Positions 1 to 7,611 of a stretch of DNA of 64,000 nucleotides are shown here, piece by piece (position 1 is the stretch's first letter; every line of letters begins with the position of its first letter). The translations under genes and the position numbers were made by a program. A model generated the notes under the pieces. That model worked only from the letters and a program-made list of their open reading frames with translations. It did not search any database and had not been told where the DNA came from. This stretch comes from Nonomuraea corallina (GTDB lineage Bacteria > Actinomycetota > Actinomycetes > Streptosporangiales > Streptosporangiaceae), in contig NZ_JAPNNL010000007.1 in assembly GCF_027620315.1 (NCBI RefSeq), forward strand, positions 1 through 64,000, in the 5' to 3' direction.

Positions 1-198
1 TCGGTCAGGCCGCCCGCGTCGGCCGTGGCCAGATCCTGTCCCTGCCCGGCGAACGGGTTGCCCGTCGGGACGACGATGGACACGTAGGTGGTCGTGGCCT
101 GCGCGTTGTCGAGCGTCCGGTCGTCGTTCGGCCGCGGGGACCGCTGGGCGTCATCGTCCGAGGAGGTCCGCGATGGGGTCGTCGTTCATCGCGGTCAT
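1..198 (-). pseudogene. Partial, frame-broken gene at left edge
   Basis: On the minus strand ATG at 198 (MTAMNDDPIADLLG...) opens a frame with strong G/C third positions that stops at TGA 151-153. The neighbouring frame, with equally strong third-position G/C bias, then continues as DDDAQRSPRPNDDRTLDNAQ and runs off the window edge through a hydrophobic stretch (TYVSIVVPTGNPF). The two halves read as one acidic protein if a one-base shift is placed near 151-165. No family was recognised. A 12-bp perfect palindrome (GCTGACGTCAGC, 201-212) sits just upstream of the start. The shift may be real decay or a sequencing error. Confidence 0.35.
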
Positions 199-275
199 CG
201 GCTGACGTCAGCGGGCCCTTCGAGATCCCATGAGTTCCGGCGCTCCCAGGAGTTGTCCCGGTCCCACGAATCGTC

Positions 276-794
276 CTAGTCCCAGGAGATATCGCGGTCC
301 CGCGAATTGTCCCGATCCCAGGAGTTGTCCCGATCCCAGGAGTCGTCCCGATCCCAGGAGTCGTCCCGATCCCACGAGATATCGCGGTCCCGCGAATCGT
401 TCCGATCCCAGGAGTCGTCCCGCTCCCAGGAGTTGTCCCGATCCCAGGAGTTGTCCCGATCCCAGGAGTTGTCCCGATCCCAGGAGATATCACGGTCCCG
501 CGAATTTTCCCGGTCCCAGAAATTGTCGCGGTCCCACGAGATATCACGGTCCCGCGAGTTGTCCCGGTCCCACGAATTGTCGTAGTCGCGGGTGTCCCAG
601 GAGCGGTCCGGGTCGTCGGCGTTCCAGCGGTTGGGGCGCTCGCCCGAGACGGCGCTGTCAGGACCCGGCCGGTCGGCCGTGCCGGCGTACGCGGGTCCCC
701 ATGAAGCCAGGGGAACCGCGAGAGTGATCGACGCCGCGGCGACCCAGAGCAGGCCGTTCCGGCGATGTGCCTTCTGTGTTTGTCCTCTTGTCAT
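276..794 (-). CDS. Secreted acidic pentapeptide-repeat protein
   Basis: A 172-residue protein of unknown function. ATG at 794 follows a GGAAG ribosome site; an upstream in-frame start at 881 is less likely. Residues 1 to about 38 form a classical signal peptide (basic MTRGQTQKAHRRNG, hydrophobic core, cleavage near AYA-G). After a short linker the rest, to the stop, is about 25 tandem units of the type (S/N)WDRD(N/D/I), giving a strongly acidic, Trp-rich chain. The DNA is a 15-bp tandem repeat, a multiple of three, so other frames on both strands are also open. Only this frame has a start, an SD and a signal peptide. Export and an extended or metal-binding surface role are inference. Confidence 0.6.
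   Translation of the reverse strand: MTRGQTQKAHRRNGLLWVAAASITLAVPLASWGPAYAGTADRPGPDSAVSGERPNRWNADDPDRSWDTRDYDNSWDRDNSRDRDISWDRDNFWDRENSRDRDISWDRDNSWDRDNSWDRDNSWERDDSWDRNDSRDRDISWDRDDSWDRDDSWDRDNSWDRDNSRDRDISWD
283..590. repeat. 15-bp tandem repeat array
   Basis: About 20 imperfect copies of a 15-bp unit (CCCGATCCCAGGAGT on the plus strand, with variants such as CACGAGATATCGCGG) encode the WDRD units of the secreted protein on the minus strand. Near-identical blocks recur, suggesting expansion by slippage or recombination. The unit length preserves frame, so copy-number change would not break the gene. Confidence 0.85.
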
Positions 795-1042
795 TTTTCT
801 TCCCGTATACGTCCAGGCGCGGCTATTGCTTTCCTGTCGCTTCGCCTCTGTACGACTTATACGGAAATACCCGTAGGCCATCCGCCGAACCTGCCGATAT
901 CGCCAGCTACCGGCAAAGTCCTACCATGCGAAAATGCCGCGACGACCCGCCAGGAACCGCATAAATCACCATTACAACCGATTCCTCATATCGGCAATTT
1001 GCCCCTATTTAGTCCGCTTCAGGAGCATGCCGGTCATGGGGA

Positions 1043-1840
1043 TCACCACAGTTGGGCCATCCCGGTCATGACCGCGCTCACCACCGCCGCCACCCCGGAC
1101 GCCAGCCAGATCCCGGGCCGCGATCCATCCTTGAGCATCGCCAGCGCCCCCGCCCCGAGGCCCAGCGACAGCAGGTAGAGCGCGTGCGGCCCGCCGTGCA
1201 CCGGGATGAACCCGACCGCGTCGAGGTACGGCGAAGGACCCCAGAGCGCGAACTCCAGGTAGATGGAGAACATGTACCAGTCCCGGGTGTCGATCAAGAA
1301 CATGTTGACCGCGATCAGGCCCAGCATGACCAGCACCGGGGCCCCGCGCCACGGCAGCCACCGGGCCACGGCGACCGCGAGCAGGCATCCCGCCAGCATG
1401 TTCACCGGCCCGGCGGCCAGCTCCCCCAGGGTGGGGAAGCGCTCCAGCTCGTTGCCCGTCACCTCGTACAGCCCGACGAGGACCGCCAGGGCGGCGCAGG
1501 ACAGTGCGAACGGTCCCAGAGCGGCCAGGCAGAGCGCCGCGGTGCGCCTGGCCTGGTCGCTCGGGACGGCCGCGAACAGCTCCTCGGCGCGCCTGGCGGA
1601 AGTCGCCACCAGGTGCGCGGCGAAGAACAACGGGATCCCCCAGTAGATGGTCATCTCCGAGGTCAGCGCGCTGAACGCGGGCCGCGGCCCGTCCCAGCCG
1701 TCGTCGGCCACCCGCAGGACCCACAGGGTCAGGCCCACGAGCGTCAGCGGATGCCTGACGAAGCGCCAGGCCTCCTTCATCGCGAGCGCCGGCAGGACCT
1801 GGGGCTGCTCGGGCGGCGCCCACATTCCCTCGGCCCTCAT
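1043..1840 (-). CDS. ABC transporter permease-like membrane protein
   Basis: A 265-residue polytopic membrane protein with about six hydrophobic segments, a short cytosolic N-terminus (MRAEGMWAPPEQPQ) and an early LAMKEAWRFVRHPLTL stretch typical of actinobacterial ABC-2-like permeases. Its ATG overlaps the stop of the ATPase gene (ATGA at 1837-1840), so it is translationally coupled and is the last gene of a four-gene operon. It is presumably the membrane half of the exporter energised by the adjacent ATPase. The substrate cannot be told from sequence. Confidence 0.75.
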   Translation of the reverse strand: MRAEGMWAPPEQPQVLPALAMKEAWRFVRHPLTLVGLTLWVLRVADDGWDGPRPAFSALTSEMTIYWGIPLFFAAHLVATSARRAEELFAAVPSDQARRTAALCLAALGPFALSCAALAVLVGLYEVTGNELERFPTLGELAAGPVNMLAGCLLAVAVARWLPWRGAPVLVMLGLIAVNMFLIDTRDWYMFSIYLEFALWGPSPYLDAVGFIPVHGGPHALYLLSLGLGAGALAMLKDGSRPGIWLASGVAAVVSAVMTGMAQLW

Positions 1841-2685
1841 ACCGCCGCCTCCACCTTGTCGCCGTCGAGCAGCAGCAGGTACCCGTCCTCGACGGTCGGC
1901 GGGACGAGCGTCGCGTCCGCGGGCGGCGAGCCGATGTTGCGGAAGTCCCCCTCACCGGTGCGCCACGACAGCACCCCGGCCCGTCGCGGGGACTGCCACA
2001 CCCGGCCGCGGGCGACCCCGCGCAGTTCCTCCGGGGTCCCGGCGAAGACGCAGCGGCCGTCCTTCAACACCACGGCCCGTTCGCACAGCGCCGCCACGTC
2101 CTCCGTCTGGTGGGTGGACAGCAGCACCGTGCGGTTCTCGCCGATCCGGGAGATCAGCGCGCGGAAGCGCAGCCGCTGCTCCGGGTCGAGCCCCGCCGTG
2201 GGCTCGTCGAGCAGCACCAGCTCGGGGTCGCCGAGCAGGGCCTGGGCGATGCCGACCCTGCGCCGCATGCCGCCGGAGAGCGTCCTGATCTTCTTGCCGC
2301 TCACGTCGGCGAGCCCGACCTCGCCGATCACCCGGCGGACCTCGTCGTGCCGGGCGCGGCGGTCGACCATCTCCTTGAGTATCGCCACGTAGTCGACGAA
2401 CTCGAACACGGTGAACCCGCGCTGGTACGCGGGCTCCTGCGGCAGGTAACCGAGCCTGCGCCGGATCTCCAGCCTGTCGTACACCGGGTTCCAGCCGAGC
2501 AGCCGCACCCGGCCGGAGTCGGCGGCCAGCACGGTGGCCAGGAGCCGCATGAGCGTGGTCTTGCCCGCGCCGTTCGGCCCGAGCAGGCCGGTCACTCCCT
2601 TCCGCGCGGTGAAGGACAGCCCGGACAGGGCCCGGCTGCGCCCGAACGACTTGCTCACGTCGTCGACGACGACCGTGTCGTTCAC
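1837..2685 (-). CDS. ABC transporter ATP-binding protein
   Basis: A 282-residue ABC ATPase starting at GTG 2685, preceded by AGGGAG; a longer open frame upstream is not needed. It shows Walker A GPNGAGKTT (residues 36-44), signature LSGGMRRR near 130, Walker B LVLLDEPTAGLD near 150 and the switch His in LLSTHQ, so it should bind and hydrolyse ATP. The class resembles ABC-2 exporters (CcmA/DrrA type). GTGA overlaps with the anti-sigma gene upstream and ATGA with the permease downstream indicate one transcript whose expression is probably set by the linked sigma/anti-sigma pair. Confidence 0.92.
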   Translation of the reverse strand: MNDTVVVDDVSKSFGRSRALSGLSFTARKGVTGLLGPNGAGKTTLMRLLATVLAADSGRVRLLGWNPVYDRLEIRRRLGYLPQEPAYQRGFTVFEFVDYVAILKEMVDRRARHDEVRRVIGEVGLADVSGKKIRTLSGGMRRRVGIAQALLGDPELVLLDEPTAGLDPEQRLRFRALISRIGENRTVLLSTHQTEDVAALCERAVVLKDGRCVFAGTPEELRGVARGRVWQSPRRAGVLSWRTGEGDFRNIGSPPADATLVPPTVEDGYLLLLDGDKVEAAV

Positions 2686-3488
2686 GAGAACTCCCTGCGA
2701 CGAATGAAGATCACGAACGCCGACACGGCGAACACGGCCAGCGACGCGAGCTGGCCCACCGAGCCGAACAGCACCGGCCGCACCTCGTACACGGCCACGG
2801 CGGCGAACCCGGCGAACCACAGCGCGGCGACCGCGCCCCCGCTCATCAGCGGGTCGAGCCACCCGGCCAGCGCGAGCGTCAGCGTGGTCAGCGCCAGCGC
2901 GGGCAGCAGCCATACGGCCATCAACCCCCCGTCGCCCAGCACGGCGAGCCCGATGACCAGCGCCAGCGCCACGCACACCCCGAGCACGGCCGCGGCGCGC
3001 AGCAGCGTCAGCCTGACGACGGAGTACGGGGCGGCGAACGCGATCTCGTGAGCCGGGTCGGCGCCGCGCCCATAGGCCAGCACCACGCCCGCCACCGGCA
3101 GGATCGGCGCCACCGCGAGGAAGACGAGCGTCCCGAACCGGCTCGTCTCCCCACTGGCCAGGGCCGCGAACAGCAGCGCCACCGCGCCCGCCGCGATCCA
3201 CGCCGGCTTCAGCGAGGACGTCACGGCGAGCAGCCGCGCGGTGTGCTCGGGCACGCCGAGCACCCGGAGCAGCCGTTCGAAGGACGTCGGCCGCGGCGCG
3301 TCCACGGCCGCCGTGATCTCGTCCCAGACCCGGTCCAGCCGAGCGCGCGGCACCTCGGGCGCCAGCTTCCCCCGGCAGGCGGCGCAGGCCAGCAGGTGGG
3401 CCTCGACCGACGCGGCGAGCGTCGGCCCGGTCCGCCCCCGGGCGTAGTCAGCGGCCAGTTCGTCGTCCATGTGCCAGGCCGTGCTCAT
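2682..3488 (-). CDS. Zinc-finger membrane anti-sigma factor
   Basis: A 268-residue protein whose N-terminus carries the zinc-binding anti-sigma signature H-x3-C-x2-C (AHLLACAACRG, about residues 28-38), with a domain expected to hold the ECF sigma factor. About six membrane helices follow. ATG at 3488 overlaps the sigma stop (ATGA) and its own stop overlaps the ATPase start (GTGA). It probably tethers and inhibits the sigma factor encoded just upstream until an envelope signal releases it. Having a multi-helix domain rather than a single anchor is less usual, and may couple sensing to the downstream ABC pair. Confidence 0.8.
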   Translation of the reverse strand: MSTAWHMDDELAADYARGRTGPTLAASVEAHLLACAACRGKLAPEVPRARLDRVWDEITAAVDAPRPTSFERLLRVLGVPEHTARLLAVTSSLKPAWIAAGAVALLFAALASGETSRFGTLVFLAVAPILPVAGVVLAYGRGADPAHEIAFAAPYSVVRLTLLRAAAVLGVCVALALVIGLAVLGDGGLMAVWLLPALALTTLTLALAGWLDPLMSGGAVAALWFAGFAAVAVYEVRPVLFGSVGQLASLAVFAVSAFVIFIRRREFS

Positions 3489-4012
3489 GCCAGCACCTCC
3501 CTCAGCTGCGCCTTGGCCCGCATCATCCGGGTCTTCACCGTTCCCGCCGGGATGCCGAGCAGCTTGCCCGCCTCCCGGGTCGTCAGCCCGTCCAGCACGG
3601 TCGCCTGGACGACCGCGCGCAGCTCGGGCGAGAGCCGGTTCAGCGCCGTCCCCAGCTCGCCGTACTCGATGCCGAGCAGCACCTGCTCCTCGGCGGACAC
3701 CACGATCTCCTCGCCCGCCCTGACCAGGGCGAGCGGCCGGCCGCGGAGCTGGTCGAGCAGCCGCCGGATCCCGATCCCCCAGATCCACGCCGCGACCTGA
3801 CCCTTGCCGCGCCAGGCGCGCGCCGTCCGCCACACGGCGACGAACGTGTCCTGCACGGCCTCGTCCACCACGCCCGGATCGGCGCACCGGCGCGACAGCC
3901 GCACCACCAGCCAGGGCGCGTGCCGTCCGTAGAGCGTCTCGAAGGCCCGCCGATCACCGTCGGCGACGGCCTCCAGCAGGTCTGGATCGCTCCACCCCGC
4001 GTAGTCGTTCAT
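3485..4012 (-). CDS. ECF RNA polymerase sigma factor
   Basis: A 175-residue sigma-70 family ECF factor. Region 2 is visible around DPDLLEAVADGDRRAFETLY and VDEAVQDTFVAVWRTA; region 4 helix-turn-helix is LTTREAGKLLGIPAGTVKTRMMRAKAQLREVL at the C-terminus. ATG at 4012 was chosen because the family begins here and GGGA precedes it; an in-frame ATG at 4072 would add 20 poorly conserved residues. It is the first gene of the sigma, anti-sigma, ATPase, permease operon, so autoregulation is likely. No clear promoter motif could be assigned. Confidence 0.88.
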   Translation of the reverse strand: MNDYAGWSDPDLLEAVADGDRRAFETLYGRHAPWLVVRLSRRCADPGVVDEAVQDTFVAVWRTARAWRGKGQVAAWIWGIGIRRLLDQLRGRPLALVRAGEEIVVSAEEQVLLGIEYGELGTALNRLSPELRAVVQATVLDGLTTREAGKLLGIPAGTVKTRMMRAKAQLREVLA

Positions 4013-4136
4013 CACATTCCCATCCGTTCCACGCCCTACCTGTCGCACCACGGGAGCGGAACGGTTCATCATGTCCCATTTCTCGCCTGGTGGGCCCGTA
4101 GGGAAGGGCGAGCTCAGGTCGGCGGGAACGGCGGTC

Positions 4137-5309
4137 TCATGGGCGCGGCACCTTCTCGATCTCGTCGGCGGCGGCCTGCGCGCCGCCCGCCGCCTCCAGC
4201 TCGCCGCGCATCCAGTCGAGCCGGTCGCGCACGCGGGCGTCCGACGCCACGTCCTCGATGGCCTGCCACAGCGTCGCGGCCGTGACCCGGTCGGGCGGCA
4301 GGGCTCTGCCGAGGCCGAGTTCGGCGATGCGGTCGGCGTTGGCGCGCTGCTCGGCCATCTGCGGCACCGCCACCAGGGGGACGCCGAAGTGGAGGCCCTC
4401 CATGGTGCCGCCCATCCCGGCGTGGGTGACGAACACCCGGGCGTGACGCAGGACCGCGAGCTGCGGGACCTGCCGGTGGACCTCGACGTTGGGCGGAATC
4501 GGGCCCAGGGCGGCGGGGTCGGCCTGGCCCGACGCGAGCACGACCCGCCACGGGCGACCGGCCGCCGATTCCAGGACCGTACGGTAGAAATCCGGCCGGT
4601 CGTTGTAGCCCGTGCCGAGAGAGACGAGGACGACGGGTAGGTCGTCCGGCGGCTGCCAGTCGCCCTGGAACGCGCGGCCGGTCAGGGCCGGCCCGACGAA
4701 GCGGTATCCGGTGCCGAAGGTCTCGCCCGCGTACTGGAAGGCGCGCGGCAGCATGACCAGCCGCATCGCCGCCCGCGAGCCCTGGAGGAAGCCCGGGAGG
4801 TCGCCGCCGACGCCCTCCCGGCGCAGGAGCGCGGACAGGCGCGCGAGCAGGAGCAGGAACCTGGGGCTGAGCGGGTTGAAGGTCGTGTAGTCGCGGTGCA
4901 GCGACCAGTGCTCGTTGCCGACCAGGTTCGGCCAGGTCTCGACCGACGGGACGCCCCACTTCCTGGCCAGCACGCGGCCCCACCAGGCCATCGGGCCGTC
5001 GTGGACCACCAGGTCGGGGCGTTCGGCGTCGCGGAGCTGGGCGAGCACGGCCTTGGTCTCGGCGAGCAGCAGGTGGGTGGCCCGGACGAACTCCTTGCCG
5101 TGCATCTGCGGCGGCCCGGTGCCGTCGAGCTCCTTCCACGTGGAGGTGAACGGGACGACCTCGGCGCCGGTCTCGGCGACGCGGGACGCGAACTCCTCCG
5201 TGGTGGCGTAGGTGACGCGGTGGCCCCGGCGCACCAGTTCGGCGGCGACGCCGAGGGTGGGGTTCACGTGGCCGGCGGCGGCGGGGGCGAAGAAGGCGAT
5301 GGTTCCCAT
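4137..5309 (-). CDS. Macrolide-type glycosyltransferase (MGT family, GT1)
   Basis: A 390-residue GT-B fold enzyme. The N-terminal MGTIAFFAPAAAGHVNPTLG is the acceptor-binding start typical of MGT/OleD enzymes; the C-terminal half holds the nucleotide-sugar motif HAGMGGTMEGLHFGVPLVAVP and the Q that contacts the sugar (PQMAEQ). Such enzymes transfer glucose from UDP-glucose to macrolides or other hydrophobic aglycones, often inactivating them. ATG at 5309 was chosen because the 27 upstream in-frame residues come from the intergenic operator. It is divergent from a TetR regulator across 42 bp, which suggests ligand-induced resistance or tailoring. Confidence 0.88.
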   Translation of the reverse strand: MGTIAFFAPAAAGHVNPTLGVAAELVRRGHRVTYATTEEFASRVAETGAEVVPFTSTWKELDGTGPPQMHGKEFVRATHLLLAETKAVLAQLRDAERPDLVVHDGPMAWWGRVLARKWGVPSVETWPNLVGNEHWSLHRDYTTFNPLSPRFLLLLARLSALLRREGVGGDLPGFLQGSRAAMRLVMLPRAFQYAGETFGTGYRFVGPALTGRAFQGDWQPPDDLPVVLVSLGTGYNDRPDFYRTVLESAAGRPWRVVLASGQADPAALGPIPPNVEVHRQVPQLAVLRHARVFVTHAGMGGTMEGLHFGVPLVAVPQMAEQRANADRIAELGLGRALPPDRVTAATLWQAIEDVASDARVRDRLDWMRGELEAAGGAQAAADEIEKVPRP

Positions 5310-5314
5310 ACTGG

Positions 5315-5338
5315 TGTATTTTAATACATATATATTAA
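5315..5338. promoter_or_regulatory. Overlapping palindromic operators in divergent promoter
   Basis: The 42-bp spacer between the glycosyltransferase and TetR genes is AT-rich in a GC-rich region. It holds a perfect palindrome, TGTATT-TT-AATACA (5315-5328), and an overlapping 18-bp near-palindrome with arms TTAATA and TATTAA (5321-5338). This is the size and position expected for a TetR-family operator controlling both genes and overlapping their -10 regions. The binding protein is inferred from the adjacent tetR-like gene. Confidence 0.7.
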
Positions 5339-5351
5339 GTAAGGGGAACCC

Positions 5352-5942
5352 GTGCCGAAGAAGGTCGACCACGACGAGCGCCGCGCTCACATCGCCGAGG
5401 CCGTGCTGCGCATCGCGGGCCGCGACGGGCTGGACGCCGCCACCCTGCGCGACGTCGCGACGGAGGCGGGCATGTCACTCGGCGCGGTGCAGTACTACGT
5501 GCGCAGCAAGGAAGAGATGCTCCGTCACGCCTTCGCCCACCTCGGCGAGCGGGTCACGGCGCGGATCATGGCGGGCATCGACGCCGAGCCCGTGACCGTA
5601 CGGAACTTCTTGGTGTCCATGGCGACGGAGATGCTGCCGCTGGACCCCCGCAGAAGGGCCGAGCGGCGGGCGTGGCAGGCGTTCGTGGTCCGCGGCGGTG
5701 AGGTGCCCGAGCTGGCCGAGGCGCTGCGTGAAGGGCGTTCGTGGCTGCTCGGCAAGGTGGCCGAGCTGATCGCGGAGGGGCGGAGAACCGGCGACGTGCC
5801 GCCGGAGCTGGACCCCTGGCACGAGTCGGTGGCGCTGCTCGCGGTGATAGAGGGCCTGTCCGCGGACCTCATGCTCGGCCTGCGGGAGCCGGAGGCGACG
5901 CTGGCCACCGTCCGCTACCACGTGCGCCGGATCCTGCCCTGA
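5352..5942 (+). CDS. TetR family transcriptional regulator
   Basis: A 196-residue repressor starting at GTG 5352 after AAGGGG. The N-terminal helix-turn-helix is HIAEAVLRIAGRDGLDAATLRDVATEAGMSLGAVQYYVRSKEEML (about residues 11-55), followed by an all-helical ligand domain ending in a TetR C-terminal block of the YcdC/BetI type (WQAFVV..., LIAEGRRTGDVPPELDP). It probably represses itself and the divergent glycosyltransferase through the palindromes in the shared promoter, with release by a small hydrophobic ligand. Confidence 0.9.
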   Translation: MPKKVDHDERRAHIAEAVLRIAGRDGLDAATLRDVATEAGMSLGAVQYYVRSKEEMLRHAFAHLGERVTARIMAGIDAEPVTVRNFLVSMATEMLPLDPRRRAERRAWQAFVVRGGEVPELAEALREGRSWLLGKVAELIAEGRRTGDVPPELDPWHESVALLAVIEGLSADLMLGLREPEATLATVRYHVRRILP

Positions 5943-6281
5943 TCACGATCAGGACCGGCGCCGTTCCCCAGCGGTCCCAGAGGGCGGGCAGCTCCGTCTC
6001 CAGGAAGCGGTACAGCTCGGCCACGTTCGCCAGGCGCTCGCGGCGTCCGGGGTCGGCGCCGGACAGGACGGCGAGGCCGCGCTCCGCCACCTGGCGGAAG
6101 GCCGCGGTCTTGGCGTAGCGGGCGGCGAGCATCCGGCTCCAGCCGTCGGCGGCGATGCGGAAGTACTCCTGCCGATCGCCGCGCCGGCGCACGCCCTCGA
6201 CCAGGCCGCTCGGGGTGACGGCGGTGAGGACGGGGATCGCGTGCCGCCGGCTCAGCAGCGCGTTGTCGTTGCCGCTCGATC
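5943..6281 (-). pseudogene. GbsR/MarR-type regulator remnant
   Basis: The minus-strand frame reads ...GLVEGVRRRGDRQEYFRIA, then WSRMLAARYAKTAAFRQVAERGLAVL and YRFLETELPALWDRW. This matches the wing and C-terminal helices of GbsR/MarR-like repressors (usual pattern GLVERVxxPGxRREYF...ELPALxxRW). The helix-turn-helix half before it is missing or unrecognisable: the frame is closed by TGA near 6282 and no plausible start or ribosome site remains. The 3' end abuts the tetR-like gene. It looks like a decayed regulator, possibly displaced when the tetR/glycosyltransferase pair arrived. Confidence 0.55.
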
Positions 6282-6305
6282 ATCCCGGCGCCGCTCCCCC
6301 GCTGC

Positions 6306-6857
6306 TCAGCCTTCGTGCGCCCGGAGATCCTTGTGGTAGACGCGGAAGTCGCAGGCCCCGGCCAGATGCGGGGCGAGCTCGGGATAGCTCTCCTCCAGCA
6401 GCCCCACGCGCACGAGCCGGTAGCCGATCCGGGTGTACCACCGGCTCAGGTACTCCTTGAAGGGATGCCTCCCCTCCCGGGGCGCCAGCAGCTCCAGCCG
6501 CATGACCTCCGCGCCGCGCTCGCGGCCCAGCTGCTCGGCGAAGTCCACCAGCCGCGAGCCGATGCCGGCCCCGCGATGCGCGGGATCGGTCGCCAGCATC
6601 CCGAACTCGGCCTCCCCGCTCTCCAGCCGCCGCACCCGGACAGCGCCCACGATCCGCCCGTCCAGCCGGGCCACCGCGATCTCCCCCGCGCCGATCAGCG
6701 CCGCCATCTCCTCCGTGCTCGTACGGGACACCTCAACGGCCCACAGCCCCTCCTCGGCCGCCCGGTAGACGCGGTTGACCAGCTCGGTCAGCTCGTCGAC
6801 GAGCGCGCCGTCGCCCGCGGCGGCGGCGGGCAGCAACCGGACCTCGACCTGCGCCAT
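6306..6857 (-). CDS. GNAT family N-acetyltransferase
   Basis: A 183-residue acetyltransferase. ATG at 6857 follows GGAGG; longer upstream frames are not supported. The core GNAT motif A is present as LATDPAHRGAGIGSRLVDFAE (acetyl-CoA pyrophosphate loop R-x2-G-x-G), preceded by the beta strand RLDGRIVGAVRVRRLESGEAEFG and followed by RLELLAPREGRHPFKEYLSRWYTRIGY, where the FY-type C-terminal signature is seen. Substrate is unknown. It is divergent from the sigma factor at 7090 across about 230 bp. Confidence 0.85.
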   Translation of the reverse strand: MAQVEVRLLPAAAAGDGALVDELTELVNRVYRAAEEGLWAVEVSRTSTEEMAALIGAGEIAVARLDGRIVGAVRVRRLESGEAEFGMLATDPAHRGAGIGSRLVDFAEQLGRERGAEVMRLELLAPREGRHPFKEYLSRWYTRIGYRLVRVGLLEESYPELAPHLAGACDFRVYHKDLRAHEG

Positions 6858-7089
6858 CGGACCTCCGCACCGGCGTGACAAGGGGTGGGCGCGCACCAAT
6901 CTACGCCGCGTTCCACCGTCACGCCGAACCCCGCATATCTCCTGCGTTGATCTCTCAGACAGGCGCCGCGCTCGGCCTCCGTGCGGGAAGAGCGCCACCG
7001 CTACCACCGCCGGCCCCGGCAGTTCCAGTCCCGGCGGACCCAACCTTTCGACACGTCACCGGAGTCGGTAACGGTCGAAAGGAGTCGCC

Positions 7090-7611
7090 TTGGATCGCAA
7101 TGACAGCTTCCGTGAGTTCGTCGTCGACCATCAGCAGGCGCTGATGCGCACCGCGTACCTGCTCACGGGAGACGCCCACCAGGCCGAGGACCTGCTGCAG
7201 AACGTCCTGCTCAAGGTGCTCGGACGCTGGTCCAGGCTGGCACGCGTCGAGCACCCCGAGGCGTACGCGCGTAAGGCGCTGGTCAACCAGCACATCTCGT
7301 GGCGGCGGCGGCGGGTCAGGAGCGAGTTCCCGACCGCCGAACCGCCCGACCGGCCGTACTCCAGCGAGGACTCCACCGTTGTACGGCTCGTCATGCGGCG
7401 GGCACTCATGCGGCTGCCGCCCCGGCAGCGGGCGGTGATCGTGCTGCGCTACTACGAGGACCGGACCGAACGCGAGACCGCCGAGCTGATGAACTGCTCG
7501 GTCGGCACGGTGAAGAGCCAGGCCCACTACGCGCTGGCCCGCTTACGCGAACTGGCGCCCGACCTCGCGCCGAAGCTCACCGATCTCGAAGCCGAGGAGG
7601 CCTACCGATGA
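7090..7611 (+). CDS. SigE-family ECF RNA polymerase sigma factor
   Basis: A 173-residue ECF sigma factor of the actinobacterial SigE-like family (FREFVVDHQQALMRTAYLLTGDAHQAEDLLQNVLLKV region 2; RQRAVIVLRYYEDRTERETAELMNCSVGTVKSQAHYALARLRE region 4). The start is TTG at 7090, fixed by a near-perfect ribosome site GAAAGGAG at 7077-7084. The stop overlaps the next gene (ATGA, 7608-7611), so the membrane-anchored partner downstream is co-translated, as is usual for this family. Confidence 0.9.
   Translation: MDRNDSFREFVVDHQQALMRTAYLLTGDAHQAEDLLQNVLLKVLGRWSRLARVEHPEAYARKALVNQHISWRRRRVRSEFPTAEPPDRPYSSEDSTVVRLVMRRALMRLPPRQRAVIVLRYYEDRTERETAELMNCSVGTVKSQAHYALARLRELAPDLAPKLTDLEAEEAYR

Noticed and set aside
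283-590. Possible CRISPR array
   Set aside because: Units are contiguous 15-bp repeats without unique spacers, and no cas genes are present.
230-727. Long plus-strand open frames through the 15-bp repeats
   Set aside because: They are a by-product of an in-phase repeat; no ribosome site or signal peptide, unlike the minus-strand frame.
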